Positions 9,686-18,735 of a stretch of DNA of 21,596 nucleotides are shown here, piece by piece. Under the pieces are notes generated by a model, which was not told where the DNA came from, made no database searches, and saw only the letters and a list, made by a program, of their open reading frames with translations. This stretch comes from Chara braunii (lineage: Eukaryota > Streptophyta > Charophyceae > Charales > Characeae). Numbering within the stretch: the stretch's first letter is position 1; each line of letters begins with the position of its first letter. The stretch covers positions 2,402,817 to 2,424,412 of the forward strand of contig BFEA01000157.1 in the NCBI GenBank assembly GCA_003427395.1, read 5' to 3'. Both the position numbers and the translations under genes were made by a program.

Positions 9686-10179
9686 TGTCGGGCGCATCGG
9701 TCCCGCAGAGGAACCCTCCCGGCTGCGTCACGCAGGATTTCGCAGGACTTTCGTCGTGGAGCGCGGTGTGCCGCTCCGGCCGAGTGCGCCAGTCATACCT
9801 CTCGCGAGCCCCTACGACAGGACAGGGTCACGCGCGACACTGCTTACCTCCACCCGCAGAAGCTGTCACCATCCCTTGGGTGGGCGTATCCCCGCCGAGC
9901 TACCGAACCACGTGTGAAAGTTTTTTGTATGCAATCGCAGAGGTGCCCGATCGAGGGCGTTTCTCGTTCGCTGTAGCATAGGGGGTACGCGCGGTCAAAT
10001 GCCCCTCAATCGGACCCGTACGCGAATCGACGCATTGGGGGTCTGAGGTCCCAAGTACGACTCGTCTTCGGTCGACTAGGACGCATTCCACACACCACGC
10101 ATTACACCACAACACTCACACGCACGGAAGAACAGAAATCAAACAACACAACAACACAACAACACTCCTAGTCCCTTCA
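9686..10179 (-). mobile_element. 5' LTR of the Gypsy element (minimum extent)
   Basis: The inner end is fixed at 9686 by the primer binding site and reads GCGCCCGACA on the minus strand, ending in CA. The outer end is a minimum: similarity to the opposite-strand LTR at 20424-20909 ends around the shared GAAGGGACTAGGA (10166-10178). Shared blocks include GAGTGCGCCAG, CGAGCTACCGA, CTGTCACCA, TCGCTGTAGCATAGG and GGTCGACTAGGACG. It would carry the element promoter and poly-A site, but no TATA box can be assigned with confidence. Confidence 0.75.
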
Positions 10180-11254
10180 GTATCTGACCCATAACCTTTT
10201 AACACGGTAATCGGTTAGGCGTCGCGCGCGAGACTCAACATAAAACCGCGCGGGCACTACTAGGCCTTTCTCATATCGACCAGTGATGCAAGCGTACGCA
10301 AACAGTCGCAACGATGGAGTACTATGTGGTACCCACAATCGTGCGACCCCCGATACGCTTCGACACTCAAGTATCGGATGACATGTGCCAAGAGAGGTTA
10401 ATTTCTCGACGTTAGACAATTGTCAAGGCGGTTGATCACCACACCCTCTTCTGCACCCTGAGGAGAGTGTGTGGTACACAGGTTCAAACCTGTGGTGGTA
10501 GTCAGCTCTCGTGGCCTAGGAGGCAAGCTCCATCATCCAGGGCCTGGAGAGAAATCAAGGGGTTTGATTTTGACGGTTGCCACGGACTATAACGTCCAAC
10601 CAAAATAATTTTGAAGAGTAAGAGTAAGGATAGCCCACATAGTCAAACAGAAGTTTGTGTGGTATTAGACGATCACTCTCACATCAGTTTTGTGGCTTGT
10701 CCATCAGCATTCACGCAATACTCAGACTATCACCAAACTCATTTCAAAAGATCTTATAAGCATACCTGCGATCACACAAGGTTCAAACAACAACAACATC
10801 AAACACACACTAAGGAAGTCAACTTTACTTCTTTTCTGCTACTCACACCCTGCCTTGTGCATACAAACCCCAACCAATTTCCACCATCCCTGAAAATAAA
10901 GGTACTCAGTCTTTGAGAAATGGCCATTTAAAAAGAAGTCTGGATAAAAAAACCCTAAGAAACATAAAAGCCCACAAGAGCCAAGGCCTTAGGTTGAGAT
11001 GCAAAAGCAGGGAAGTTGTTGTCGTAAACCGATGAATCGGCAACCGACCTGTTATCAGTGCTAACAAAAGATGATGCCCTGTAGGATCAGGCTGAACGAG
11101 TCAAGCCTTCAATCGAATTCGCAACCCTGTATCACAGTGCAGACCAAAGAGAGGCACTACTGCGTTTGAGTCAAATGGAGAACATGCTCCATCACGTAGG
11201 CTAGCTCCTCTACTAACTTTCTTCCTCACTTTCTTCCACTAATTTCCAAAAAAA
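10180..11254. other. Intergenic DNA, possibly outer LTR, with a possible tRNA-like fragment
   Basis: No gene is supported. A hairpin pairs ACCACAC with GTGTGGT around 10438-10474. It is followed by a second hairpin, CACAGG-TTCAAA-CCTGTG, centred on a B-box-like GGTTCAAACC (10481-10490), and by a perfect A-box match TGGCCTAGGAGG (10512-10523). The order B then A is wrong for a single tRNA, so this may be the join of two decayed tRNA-like units. The remainder shows nothing recognisable. Confidence 0.45.
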
Positions 11255-11600
11255 CTTAAAAATTTCGACAGCATCTTCCCTAGACAGGGCAGATTGTCAA
11301 ATTCTTCCTAGCAGAAAATAATCTAAGCCGCAGAAAGAATGATAATAGATTCTTAATAAATTGAATTTGAGTATTAGACTTATCAATAGTCTCAAATTCA
11401 AATTTAATCTCTTTCCAAACTTCACAAGCAGCAGCTAATTCAGGACTCCAAACTCTCAAAACTTTGCAAAATTTCAGCAGCGCTTCCCGTAGGAAAAGTG
11501 TCTTTTCAAAATTTTCAGGTGTCAAAAAATGACTAACTTCTTTAGATTTGTAAAAATTTTGGCAGCACTTCCCGTAGGAACATGAGACTGTCAAGATTTA
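11255..11600. repeat. Three spaced copies of a GCAGC-CTTCCC-TAG motif
   Basis: The motif AAAATTT..(G)GCAGCACTTCCCGTAGGAA appears near 11468-11494 and 11553-11580, with a diverged copy near 11260-11286 (GACAGCATCTTCCCTAGAC). The two better copies are about 86 bp apart. The open frame over the region on the minus strand has no recognisable domain. Confidence 0.6.
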
Positions 11601-11989
11601 TATAAAGCTGAAAATGCAAAGACAAAATACAACTATACTTGGGACCAACTCCCGACACTTACCTGATAGTTAGAACTGGAGATAGTCTACACAATCCCTT
11701 CTTGAGGATGACATCGTGAGCTAACACTGATCCTAACTCCTAGTAAGGTCAGTCCTATCTTATCCCAAATTTCCCTCCCAGCATCCATCTCACCTACCTA
11801 AAGCTCCAACACTCTGCGAGCATCTAAAACGACTAAACTATCAAAAAGGAAATCCCCAGAGATACCCCAAAGGAAACATACATACGTGAGCATAACAACA
11901 TCTCTCACCAACCCACATGTTCCTTTCCATGTCACATAGTTCGTTCAAAAAACCCTGTTATTCCCTTTTTATCCTTCCTTACATAAGAC
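11601..11989. other. Unique-looking intergenic DNA
   Basis: I see no gene, RNA gene or clear repeat. Both strands are rich in stops. Confidence 0.55.
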
Positions 11990-13560
11990 ATAGGATCAAC
12001 CAACCCAACTTATGGATGTGACTGACCTGCCAGTTTATATGGCTTGGCCACACCAACTTATGGTGTGACCAATTTCTGCTTAAACGACTGACATAAGGCA
12101 TATGACCCGCCGCACTAACTTATGGTGAGGTTGGTCAGCTTGAACGTTCGGCATAACAAAGAAATAACCTCCTCAACTTATGAGGGGTCGGCCTTAGCCT
12201 GAACAACGACAAAAGGCATATGACCAGAACACAACAACTTATGTTGTCTCCGACCAGCCCATACAATGACATATAGCATAAAACTAGGCTACTCAACTTA
12301 TCAGTAGTCCAGCCCAACCTAGACAAAGCCACATGCGCGAATGACCGAACAGTCCGCAACTTATGCGTTCGCCCCGCCTTCGCAGTACAACCATATTCAA
12401 CGAATGAACATAAGGCATAAAACTCACCACACCAACTTATGATGTGATTAGCTTTTGCCTGAACAAGTGACATAAGGCGTATGACCGGGCCGCACCAACT
12501 TATGGTGAGGCTGGTCAACCTAAACCTTCAGCATACATGATTAGCCTCTGCCATCTCAACTTGTGAGGGGTCCAGCCTCTGCCTAAACAAACGATGAAAG
12601 GCATATGACCAGGACACACCAACTTATGATGTGCCTAACCAGCCCACACGATGACATATGGCGTAAAATTAGGCTACTCAACTTATGAATAGTCTAGCCC
12701 GCCTAAACAAGCAAACAAGCGCGTGTGACTTAACAACCCGCAACTTATGTGTTCACCCAACCTCCGCAACGCAACTACATTCAATAAGTAGAGTCACAAG
12801 TTCTTTCTGTCTTCCGATGAGTGGTCAGATCACCTCAACTCATGAGACTCCCCATCTGAACATCCGCTTATATTTAGAAAGGTAAATAGTCAAACTTTAT
12901 ATACCTCTCTACTTTTGCGTTATCAAGGACATAGGACCAACTACCCAACTTATGGATGAGTCAGCCTGCCCAAAGTTACCACACAATTTTGTATTATTCA
13001 TTTTCTTTCCCTCTGCTTTGTCTGCTACCGGCTTATATGGTTGAATCTCCCAACTTATGGCGCCCAACCTGCCAATGATATACATAATAAATAGAAGTAT
13101 CATATTGTATACTCTGATTCTCCTCATGTTGGCGGCTCATGACTTGACCACACCAACTTATGGTGCAAATAGTCTTGCATGAACAATAATCATAAGGCAT
13201 ATGACTGATCCACACTAACTTATGATGTGGTCAATTTCTGCCTAGACAATCGACATAAGGTGTATGACCGGGCTGCGCAAACTCATGGTGAGACTGATCA
13301 GCCTGAACATTCGACATACACAAAGAACTGAACCGCCTCAACTTATGAGGGGTCCAACCTCTGCCTGAACAAACGACGGAAGGCATATAACCAGAACACA
13401 ACAACGTATGTTGTGCCTCGGGCAACCCAAACAGTTACATATGGCGTAGAGTCAGACTACCCAACTTATAAGTAACTTAGCCCAACCTAGACAAGTAATG
13501 AGTGTGTGTGGCTGAACAACCAGCAACTTATGCGTTGGCTCAGCATCCGCTATATAACAA
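11990..13560. repeat. Higher-order satellite array of hairpins with a near-constant ACTTA loop
   Basis: About 23 copies of a hairpin with a five-base loop, usually ACTTA, flanked by CA and TG. Loops begin at 12008, 12056, 12118, 12176, 12237, 12296, 12359, 12435, 12498, 12559, 12622, 12681, 12743, 12838, 12948, 13053, 13156, 13218, 13281, 13341, 13404, 13464 and 13526. Usual spacing is 58-63 bp. Stems differ but mostly stay paired: CACACCA/TGGTGTG at 12049-12067, ACAACA/TGTTGT at 12231-12247, CCTCA/TGAGG at 12171-12185, CGCA/TGCG at 12355-12367. Six stem types recur in the same order: 12056-12359, 12435-12743 and 13156-13526. Blocks one and two are offset by 379-385 bp. Between hairpins lies a degenerate ACATAAGGCATATGACC. 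There is no credible coding frame. I do not recognise the family. Confidence 0.9.
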
Positions 13561-14790
13561 CAAGTAAAGTCATAAATCTGTTGTGTCTGAATTCACACAG
13601 ATAGTCTGACTTCATCATACATACTTATCAATTTTACCCTTTCAAAACATGTCCTGAAATCAAACAAGTAAGAAAAACAGTTATCTTTTCTCAGTCATAC
13701 TTACAAGCATGCAATAACAAAGGGCCCGTATAGTTCAGGGGATGGGATCACACGAGTAAATCGATTGTTATACCTGAGTGTTCCCTGCCTCCAGAACCCC
13801 GCCTGGGCTCCGACATAGCTCCCACAATCGGTGGGTGGACCTCCCACAAGGTCTTGCTGCGGTCCTACGGGTTGCAATCCTGCCTGACGCCTTCCTCTCG
13901 TAACCTTAGATTAGACTTAGAATAAGAAGGGCAGAAAGAGAATCATTAAGACTCTCAGATACAAGAGAGGTGCGCTTAGACTCGCGGGAGAGGGCCTTGT
14001 AATCTTCAACTCCTGAGGGCCTCGCAATGACAGCCAATCGCAACACTTGAAGTCAACTTGCTGTAGATGCCGCAACTATTCCGGAACTCCCGCAACAACA
14101 ACGACCTTCAAACTTTTAGTGGTACTTGCAATCCAGAAACTGTTTGTTATTGACTGCTTCAGAAACGTAACTATAGCCCAAGCCGCCTCGGTTTAGAAGA
14201 CTACCGCTGCTGAGAATGCCAAGGCATCAACCCTTGCTGTTGAAAACAGCAGGACCCTGCAACAACAACAACAGTCTTAACAATACTAGCAATAGTTTCC
14301 AGCTTCAGCAGTCCATGTTGGCAACTCCCCGTATCACCATCACTCTACTATGCTATGTGCCACGACCGAGCTAAGTCGAGCAGTTTCGTCTGTACAATCA
14401 GACCACACACACTCATTCTAGCTGCACCTTCGCTGGCCAGTAGTATTACACCTGACAATCATTCGTACGATGTTGCTCACAATCCCGTCTAGGCAAATTC
14501 CTGCATCAATATCTGAAGTAGTAAAAGGCAGTGCCTAGAATTTGCAATTGCTGTTGCTAAAAACCCTCGTATCTTAGCAGCAACCTCGTCGCACAAGTTC
14601 AAACAACAGTTGTTGACAGACTTAGTCTCAGTAGCAGACTCAATGCTGACCCCAACCATAGCGGTACCTCATGCTTAACAACACCATCAATACTTCGAAA
14701 AAAAATGAAAAGGAGGACTTGTTGCTCTGTTGTGCTGTTGTAAGTAAAACAACAATGTCGAAAAACTCGATCAAAATAGCAGTTCGCAGA
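13561..14790. other. Intergenic DNA
   Basis: No gene is supported. CCCAC (13821-13825), GTGGG (13831-13835) and CCCAC (13843-13847) can form two mutually exclusive short hairpins. CAACAA-type motifs recur around 14095-14290. Frames are short on both strands. Confidence 0.55.
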
Positions 14791-14953
14791 CTCGAGGGCA
14801 TCAACACTACCACCACCACCACCACCATAATAGCAGTTGTCAGTCCACAAGCCACGCACATGACTCAGTATATTTCCACTGTTGATGTTGCAACTCACGG
14901 AAGTTTGCTGCTGCAAAAATCCAACTGAGGCCTCTAGGGGTCCGCTACAGCCT
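14791..14953 (+). repeat. Copy 1 of a false 163-bp duplication
   Basis: Identical to 14990-15152 at an offset of 199 bases, including the (ACC)n run at 14808-14827. The copies are separated only by a library adapter, so the duplication is almost certainly an assembly product. One of the two copies should be disregarded. Confidence 0.93.
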
Positions 14954-14989
14954 GTCTCTTATACACATCTAGATGTGTATAAGAGACAG
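14952..14989. other. Nextera mate-pair junction adapter (sequencing contaminant)
   Basis: A perfect 38-bp palindrome made of two 19-bp Tn5 mosaic ends: the reverse complement of AGATGTGTATAAGAGACAG (14952-14970) followed by that sequence itself (14971-14989). This is the circularisation junction of Nextera mate-pair libraries. Its translation gives the well-known contaminant peptide SYTHLDVYKRQ on the plus strand. It is not genomic DNA and not a natural transposon end. Confidence 0.98.
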
Positions 14990-15152
14990 CTCGAGGGCAT
15001 CAACACTACCACCACCACCACCACCATAATAGCAGTTGTCAGTCCACAAGCCACGCACATGACTCAGTATATTTCCACTGTTGATGTTGCAACTCACGGA
15101 AGTTTGCTGCTGCAAAAATCCAACTGAGGCCTCTAGGGGTCCGCTACAGCCT
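14990..15152 (+). repeat. Copy 2 of the false 163-bp duplication
   Basis: Exact repeat of 14791-14953. Unlike copy 1 it continues into normal sequence (TTCCAACAACC), while copy 1 is the one joined to the sequence at its left. Confidence 0.93.
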
Positions 15153-15937
15153 TCCAACAACCTGCTACAACCGCCAAACATCAATCCATTGCTGCGAGAA
15201 GTCTATTTAAAAAGGCAACAATGACTCAAATCTGAGTAAAGTAGCAGTGGTGCAGGACCTAGACCAATCGTGAAGAGAATTGTCCAGCCCACTGCACAAC
15301 TCATCAATGCACAAAGTGAAACTGATTCCCTCACTAAAGCATAACCAGGTACAATGTTCGATTCGTGCTGAGCTAAATTGTGCAACTTAACACCCTGGTC
15401 CCTCTCGTATCATGGCTGCTCCAATATTCATCATCATGAAAAACAAAAGTAAATCTTTCACTGATGCATGCCATTCTTGCCCAATAGCTTGACTTGAGGT
15501 TTGTCCCGTATTGTTGCCTCGGCCAGCCAGGTACGCCCTCCTCTCCATTTTCTTGTATTCTATGTCCTCCCCCCTATACCTATTTTCGATGTACTGCGGA
15601 CCAGCCAACAACCGCAGTGATACAAAGTGAATGTATGTGTGCTATTCTCCCGATCCGGTACAGCCCTCCCACAGAGGCGTCCAATTCAAAGTGAGAATGA
15701 TGACCTTGTCTACATGACTACACCCATGCTCGCGCACACACGCACACAACTGCATACTCACCAACATGCTCACGCTCCAGCGCATTCGTGCATGTGCCTA
15801 TGTGCTCTCGTATAAACACGCGTGCATACACCTTCCTACTGATCTCCCTCCCCTCTACCTCTATTACTCATCTAAAAGTTGTCTTGTCCAGCAATATGTC
15901 GCGGCACATCATTCAATAATCGACGAACAGGTGCTTG

Positions 15938-15939
<2 letters not shown>
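15153..15939. other. Intergenic DNA
   Basis: No gene or RNA gene is seen. It includes a loose CA-rich stretch (about 15725-15780) leading toward the CT microsatellite. Frames are short and lack domain patterns. Confidence 0.55.

Positions 15940-16013
<74 letters not shown>
15940..16013 (+). repeat. (CT)n microsatellite
   Basis: About 37 uninterrupted CT units, followed by GTATGTGTGTG. No matching AG tract lies nearby, unlike the CT repeat at 672. Confidence 0.97.
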
Positions 16014-16017
<4 letters not shown>

Positions 16018-16393
16018 GTGTGTGTAACCCCTAATTCATGAATGCACATGGCCACCTGCTTGGCCAGATGCGTTCAAAGTAGAAAAAATAAAAAGCTCCG
16101 CAGGATGAGAAACACGATTGGGGCCGAGCCAACGAACGAAAAGAAGACTATGATGTGGATGAGTGGAGATCAGCGGAATCAAAGACCGTGATCACAGCCC
16201 TACCTCATACAACGGTTCACCAGGACAAACACCATGATCGCAAAGAATACCACCCGATAGTGAAAACGACGATTCTGACGACGATGGCTGTTGGGATGAT
16301 GATGATGGCCGCGATAATGTGTGAAGGTCCGTGGCTATGGTCTTCGTGCTGCTATTCACCAAATGTGCAAAATGAGAATGAAACTCCCCCTAA
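16014..16393. other. Intergenic DNA with an acidic open stretch
   Basis: A D/E-rich reading frame on the plus strand (about 16258-16320, with SENDDSDDDG) ends at a TGA. It could be a decayed upstream part of the possible exon at 16394-16542. No start or domain can be assigned. Confidence 0.35.
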
Positions 16394-16679
16394 AAAAAAA
16401 GAAACATCAAGTATTGTCGCTTGTCAAGGTATCAAAATGAGGTTGAACCTTTCGCTGAAATACGACTGAATGCACCTCGCAACAATTATGATGAAAATGA
16501 CGACCATGAATCGCAGCAAGATTACTACGATGCCATGTGCTGGTAAGTTCCTCCCTCTTTTGCTATTATCTTCTCCTCTTGCCTTTGCCTCCTTCCTCAA
16601 TCCTATCTGCATTCTTCCCCTTACTTTCCCAACTCTTCTTCATAATAGCCGCGCAATTCATACCGTCGATACTGCCTAG
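16394..16679 (+). pseudogene. Possible terminal exon pair of an unknown gene (fragment)
   Basis: An open frame from 16394 to 16542 encodes a hydrophilic, N/D/E/Q/Y-rich peptide containing VEPFAEIRLNAPRNNYDEND and ending in YYDAMC. It stops exactly at a consensus 5' splice site, TG|GTAAGT (16543). A pyrimidine-rich stretch of 106 bp follows, ending in CATAATAG (AG at 16647-16648). Joining gives nine to ten more codons and a TAG at 16677-16679. This resembles the last intron of a gene. However, a TAA at 16391-16393 closes the frame upstream, next to a poly-A run that could hide a frameshift. No family is recognised, so this is a weak call. Confidence 0.3.
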
Positions 16680-17221
16680 GTTGTCCGTCTATCACAAAAT
16701 CTAACTCTGCCATCAGCTTCGCCCTGCCCAAAAACCTCAGATTCAACCTTTGCTTCGCCCGATTCCGTTCAGGAACGAGCGAGCTAAACCATTTTCAATT
16801 CTTTTCTTCTCCCTTCTTCTTCACCTCCGTCGTCGTCTTCATCTTTTCCACTTTCCCCTCCTTTTTCCTTCTCGCTGACCCTACTCCTAACGCAGTCCGC
16901 CCGTTTCTGGTTGCTACTGATGGGAGCAACAACAATTCCTCCGCAGAAAAAATGGCAGGCGACTCTCCCTCCTTTTTCTACTCTCCTACCCACACTGCTA
17001 CAACTTCACGACACTCTATGCTTCTCCCTATTCTAATGAACCTGGACTACCCCTTGGTCCCCTGTCGTGTTAAAGGCTACGAAAAGAAAAAGCGACTGTC
17101 CGGACTGAGGGTATATTTACAAAAGGGTGGTTCTAAACGTATCTGACTGCTATACTGGCAAAATCCAGATGAATAAGATAACCATCACGTCTATGCTTAG
17201 TACGAAAGTCTGTCCACAAAG
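16680..17221. other. Intergenic DNA
   Basis: Pyrimidine-rich on the plus strand (about 16795-16870), without a convincing gene. Confidence 0.5.
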
Positions 17222-17475
17222 GGAAAAGGGTCGTGATGCTCTGCTAACCTATTTCCAACGGAACTCCAACTCAGGTCTATATTTCAACAGTTTTGTGTGT
17301 GCCAACTGAGTTGGCCCGTTGGTACTATCTACTGCCTTGGGACTGGTATCGCCCCAGCCTACGACAATGCAAATTTTGCACTTTTACACTTTACTCACCT
17401 GTTCCCAGCGGGGCTTGAACTTAGGTTCGTATGTCAACCTTTCATGGGTGTACCAACTGAGCTAGGCTCTTGGGG
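17222..17475 (-). mobile_element. Dimeric tRNA-derived SINE
   Basis: On the minus strand, unit 1 has a perfect pol III A box TAGCTCAGTTGG (17453-17464) and a B box GTTCAAGCC (17412-17420), with starts 44 bases apart, as in a real tRNA gene. Unit 2 downstream repeats the pattern with CAACTCAGTTGG (17302-17313) and a decayed B box GTTGGAGTT (17262-17270), 43 bases apart. The two units align through most of their length (CTCAGTTGG, ACAC, GTTGA, ACCT, AGTT, CCG-TGG), so this is a tandem tRNA-like dimer. D and anticodon stems are too degenerate for a functional tRNA. The ends and target-site duplications are not resolved. Confidence 0.7.
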
Positions 17476-18234
17476 TCCACGGCCAGTCCCGGTACCGGAC
17501 TGCGTCCCAATATGGGACGAAATAAAATAAAAATAATAAATATTAATAAACTTTAGAAAAATAGAAGAAAGGAACGAGGGGGAGGGGAAGGACCACCGGA
17601 ACCTGGCCCTCGGTCCTCCTCATCGGGTCTGTGGTCGGATCCCCACGACAAAACTAAGGAGGATAGTCTCGCGGGACCCTCAACCCCTCAGTTTTTCTTC
17701 ATAAGTTGCTCCTCCGCTCCTTCGCTGCCGACGGCTGGCCGCGATCCCAGGATCCTTGTAGTCTCAACCTGAAGTCATAACCTATAGGGCTAAGCCCAAG
17801 CTTGCATGTAGCAGGCGCGAGCTTCCTCATAAAGGGTATCCGTGGACTTCCTCATAAAGGCTATATGTGCTGCTCCAAAGCCTTTTGAACAACATTAAAA
17901 CTTAAAAGTCATTCTTTGGCTCACAGGTCATGTCTACGGCTCCCATGTACCCGTTCCCGTTGCATGAACGGGTCAGTTTCCCCCGTCGTCGTGCATGCGG
18001 CGCAACCGCGCCGTTTACCCAAAAACTTCAATTTTCTCACTAAGCTACCTTCCAAAAGAGACTTTTACCACCCTAGCGTCAGAAAAAACTTCATCTTTTA
18101 TAGTGTCACCCGCAACTTCTACCGTTGACCGATATCATGGTCGGCCTAGAAAGTCAAACACCTTGCACCTCACTGATCCTAATCCCGTCGCACGTAAGTC
18201 AACGGATCTGATAACTGGATCTTAGCCCTGATCA
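17476..18234. other. Intergenic DNA with small repeats
   Basis: A near-palindrome CAGTCCCGGTACCGGACTG (17484-17502) and a short hairpin TCCCA-ATA-TGGGA precede an A/T-rich run (17520-17570). CTTCCTCATAAAGG occurs twice, 25 bp apart (17822-17835 and 17847-17860). No gene is supported. Confidence 0.55.
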
Positions 18235-18735
18235 TCAACTGTCAGTCTCAAACACGAGCGTGCACCGCGTGCGCTATTGCAATTTCTTCACACCTCTTTC
18301 TAGTTCACGCAATTATGTGCGGACACTGTTCTCATAAACATATCCAATGTCCGCCTAAACCCCATGCGTGCCCTCGAAGTGCACGCCCACACACTCTCTA
18401 ATCAGATCAAAAGCGCGCGCCATTCCCAACCCCTGAGAGTTGGTTATGGTCACACGGAAATGGGACACTCTCTCGAATATTTTCGAAAATGCACCTTCTG
18501 TGAGATGCAAAAATGTGCCCAAGTACCCTTGTAAAGGTATTCGGGCCGATAGTGTTGACGCTGGTGATGGTGTCCCGGTGACGCTAGTGGTGATTGGTGG
18601 CAGCATTAACGGCGTGGTGGTGTGGTTAGTGTGGCGGCGATGCTCAGACGTTGTCAGATTATTGGGAAGTGATAGTGTGTTGAGAAGGTATTGTAGCAGG
18701 CTGTCGTCGCAAGGGAGTGGTGTGGATTACTTTGC
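18235..18735 (-). pseudogene. Degenerate protein-coding sequence of unknown family
   Basis: On the minus strand a single frame from about 18735 to 18235 reads like protein with only three isolated stops: TAG (18355-18357), TAA (18313-18315) and TAG (18274-18276), then TGA TGA from 18237. The N-terminal third is T/S/P-rich and low-complexity. The middle (GYLGTFLHLTEGAFSKIFER, then TITNSQGLGMARAFDLIREC) and the end (ADIGYVYENSVRT, LRELERGVKKLQ, RTRCTLVFETDS) look like a folded, partly helical domain. All three isolated stops are one C-to-T change away from glutamine codons, which fits decay of a once-coding sequence. A TAA near 18737 limits the 5' side. I do not recognise the protein; an unidentified mobile-element protein is the likeliest source. 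Confidence 0.45.

Larger units (their letters stand above)
3739..10179 (-). mobile_element. Degenerate, 3'-truncated Ty3/Gypsy-type LTR retrotransposon
   Basis: On the minus strand, in order: 5' LTR, primer binding site, leader, gag, zinc knuckle, aspartic protease, reverse transcriptase, RNase H and integrase zinc-binding domain. RT-RNase H-integrase order is the Ty3/Gypsy arrangement. The integrase catalytic core, polypurine tract and 3' LTR are absent: homology ends around 3738, where GC-rich tandem repeats begin. There are at least ten in-frame stops and about six frameshifts, so it cannot move by itself. Many stops are TGA, TAA or TAG at positions explicable by C-to-T change. The general family is clear; the clade name is not determined. 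Confidence 0.9.

Noticed and set aside
12135-13425. Minus-strand frames over the hairpin array (recurring HKLRR-type peptides)
   Set aside because: The peptide repeats simply mirror the DNA repeats; frames are interrupted and differ between monomers.
11990-13560. CRISPR array
   Set aside because: Repeats are diverged hairpins with related spacers, in clearly eukaryotic DNA; no direct repeats with unique spacers and no cas genes.
11990-13560. Tandem hammerhead-type ribozymes
   Set aside because: No CUGANGA or GAAA core around the hairpins.
14952-14989. Natural Tn5/IS50-type transposon ends
   Set aside because: The back-to-back 19-bp mosaic ends and exact flanking duplication are those of a mate-pair library adapter.
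17400-17475. Functional tRNA gene
   Set aside because: A and B boxes are good, but D-stem and anticodon stem do not fold into a regular cloverleaf and a second diverged unit follows, so a SINE fits better.
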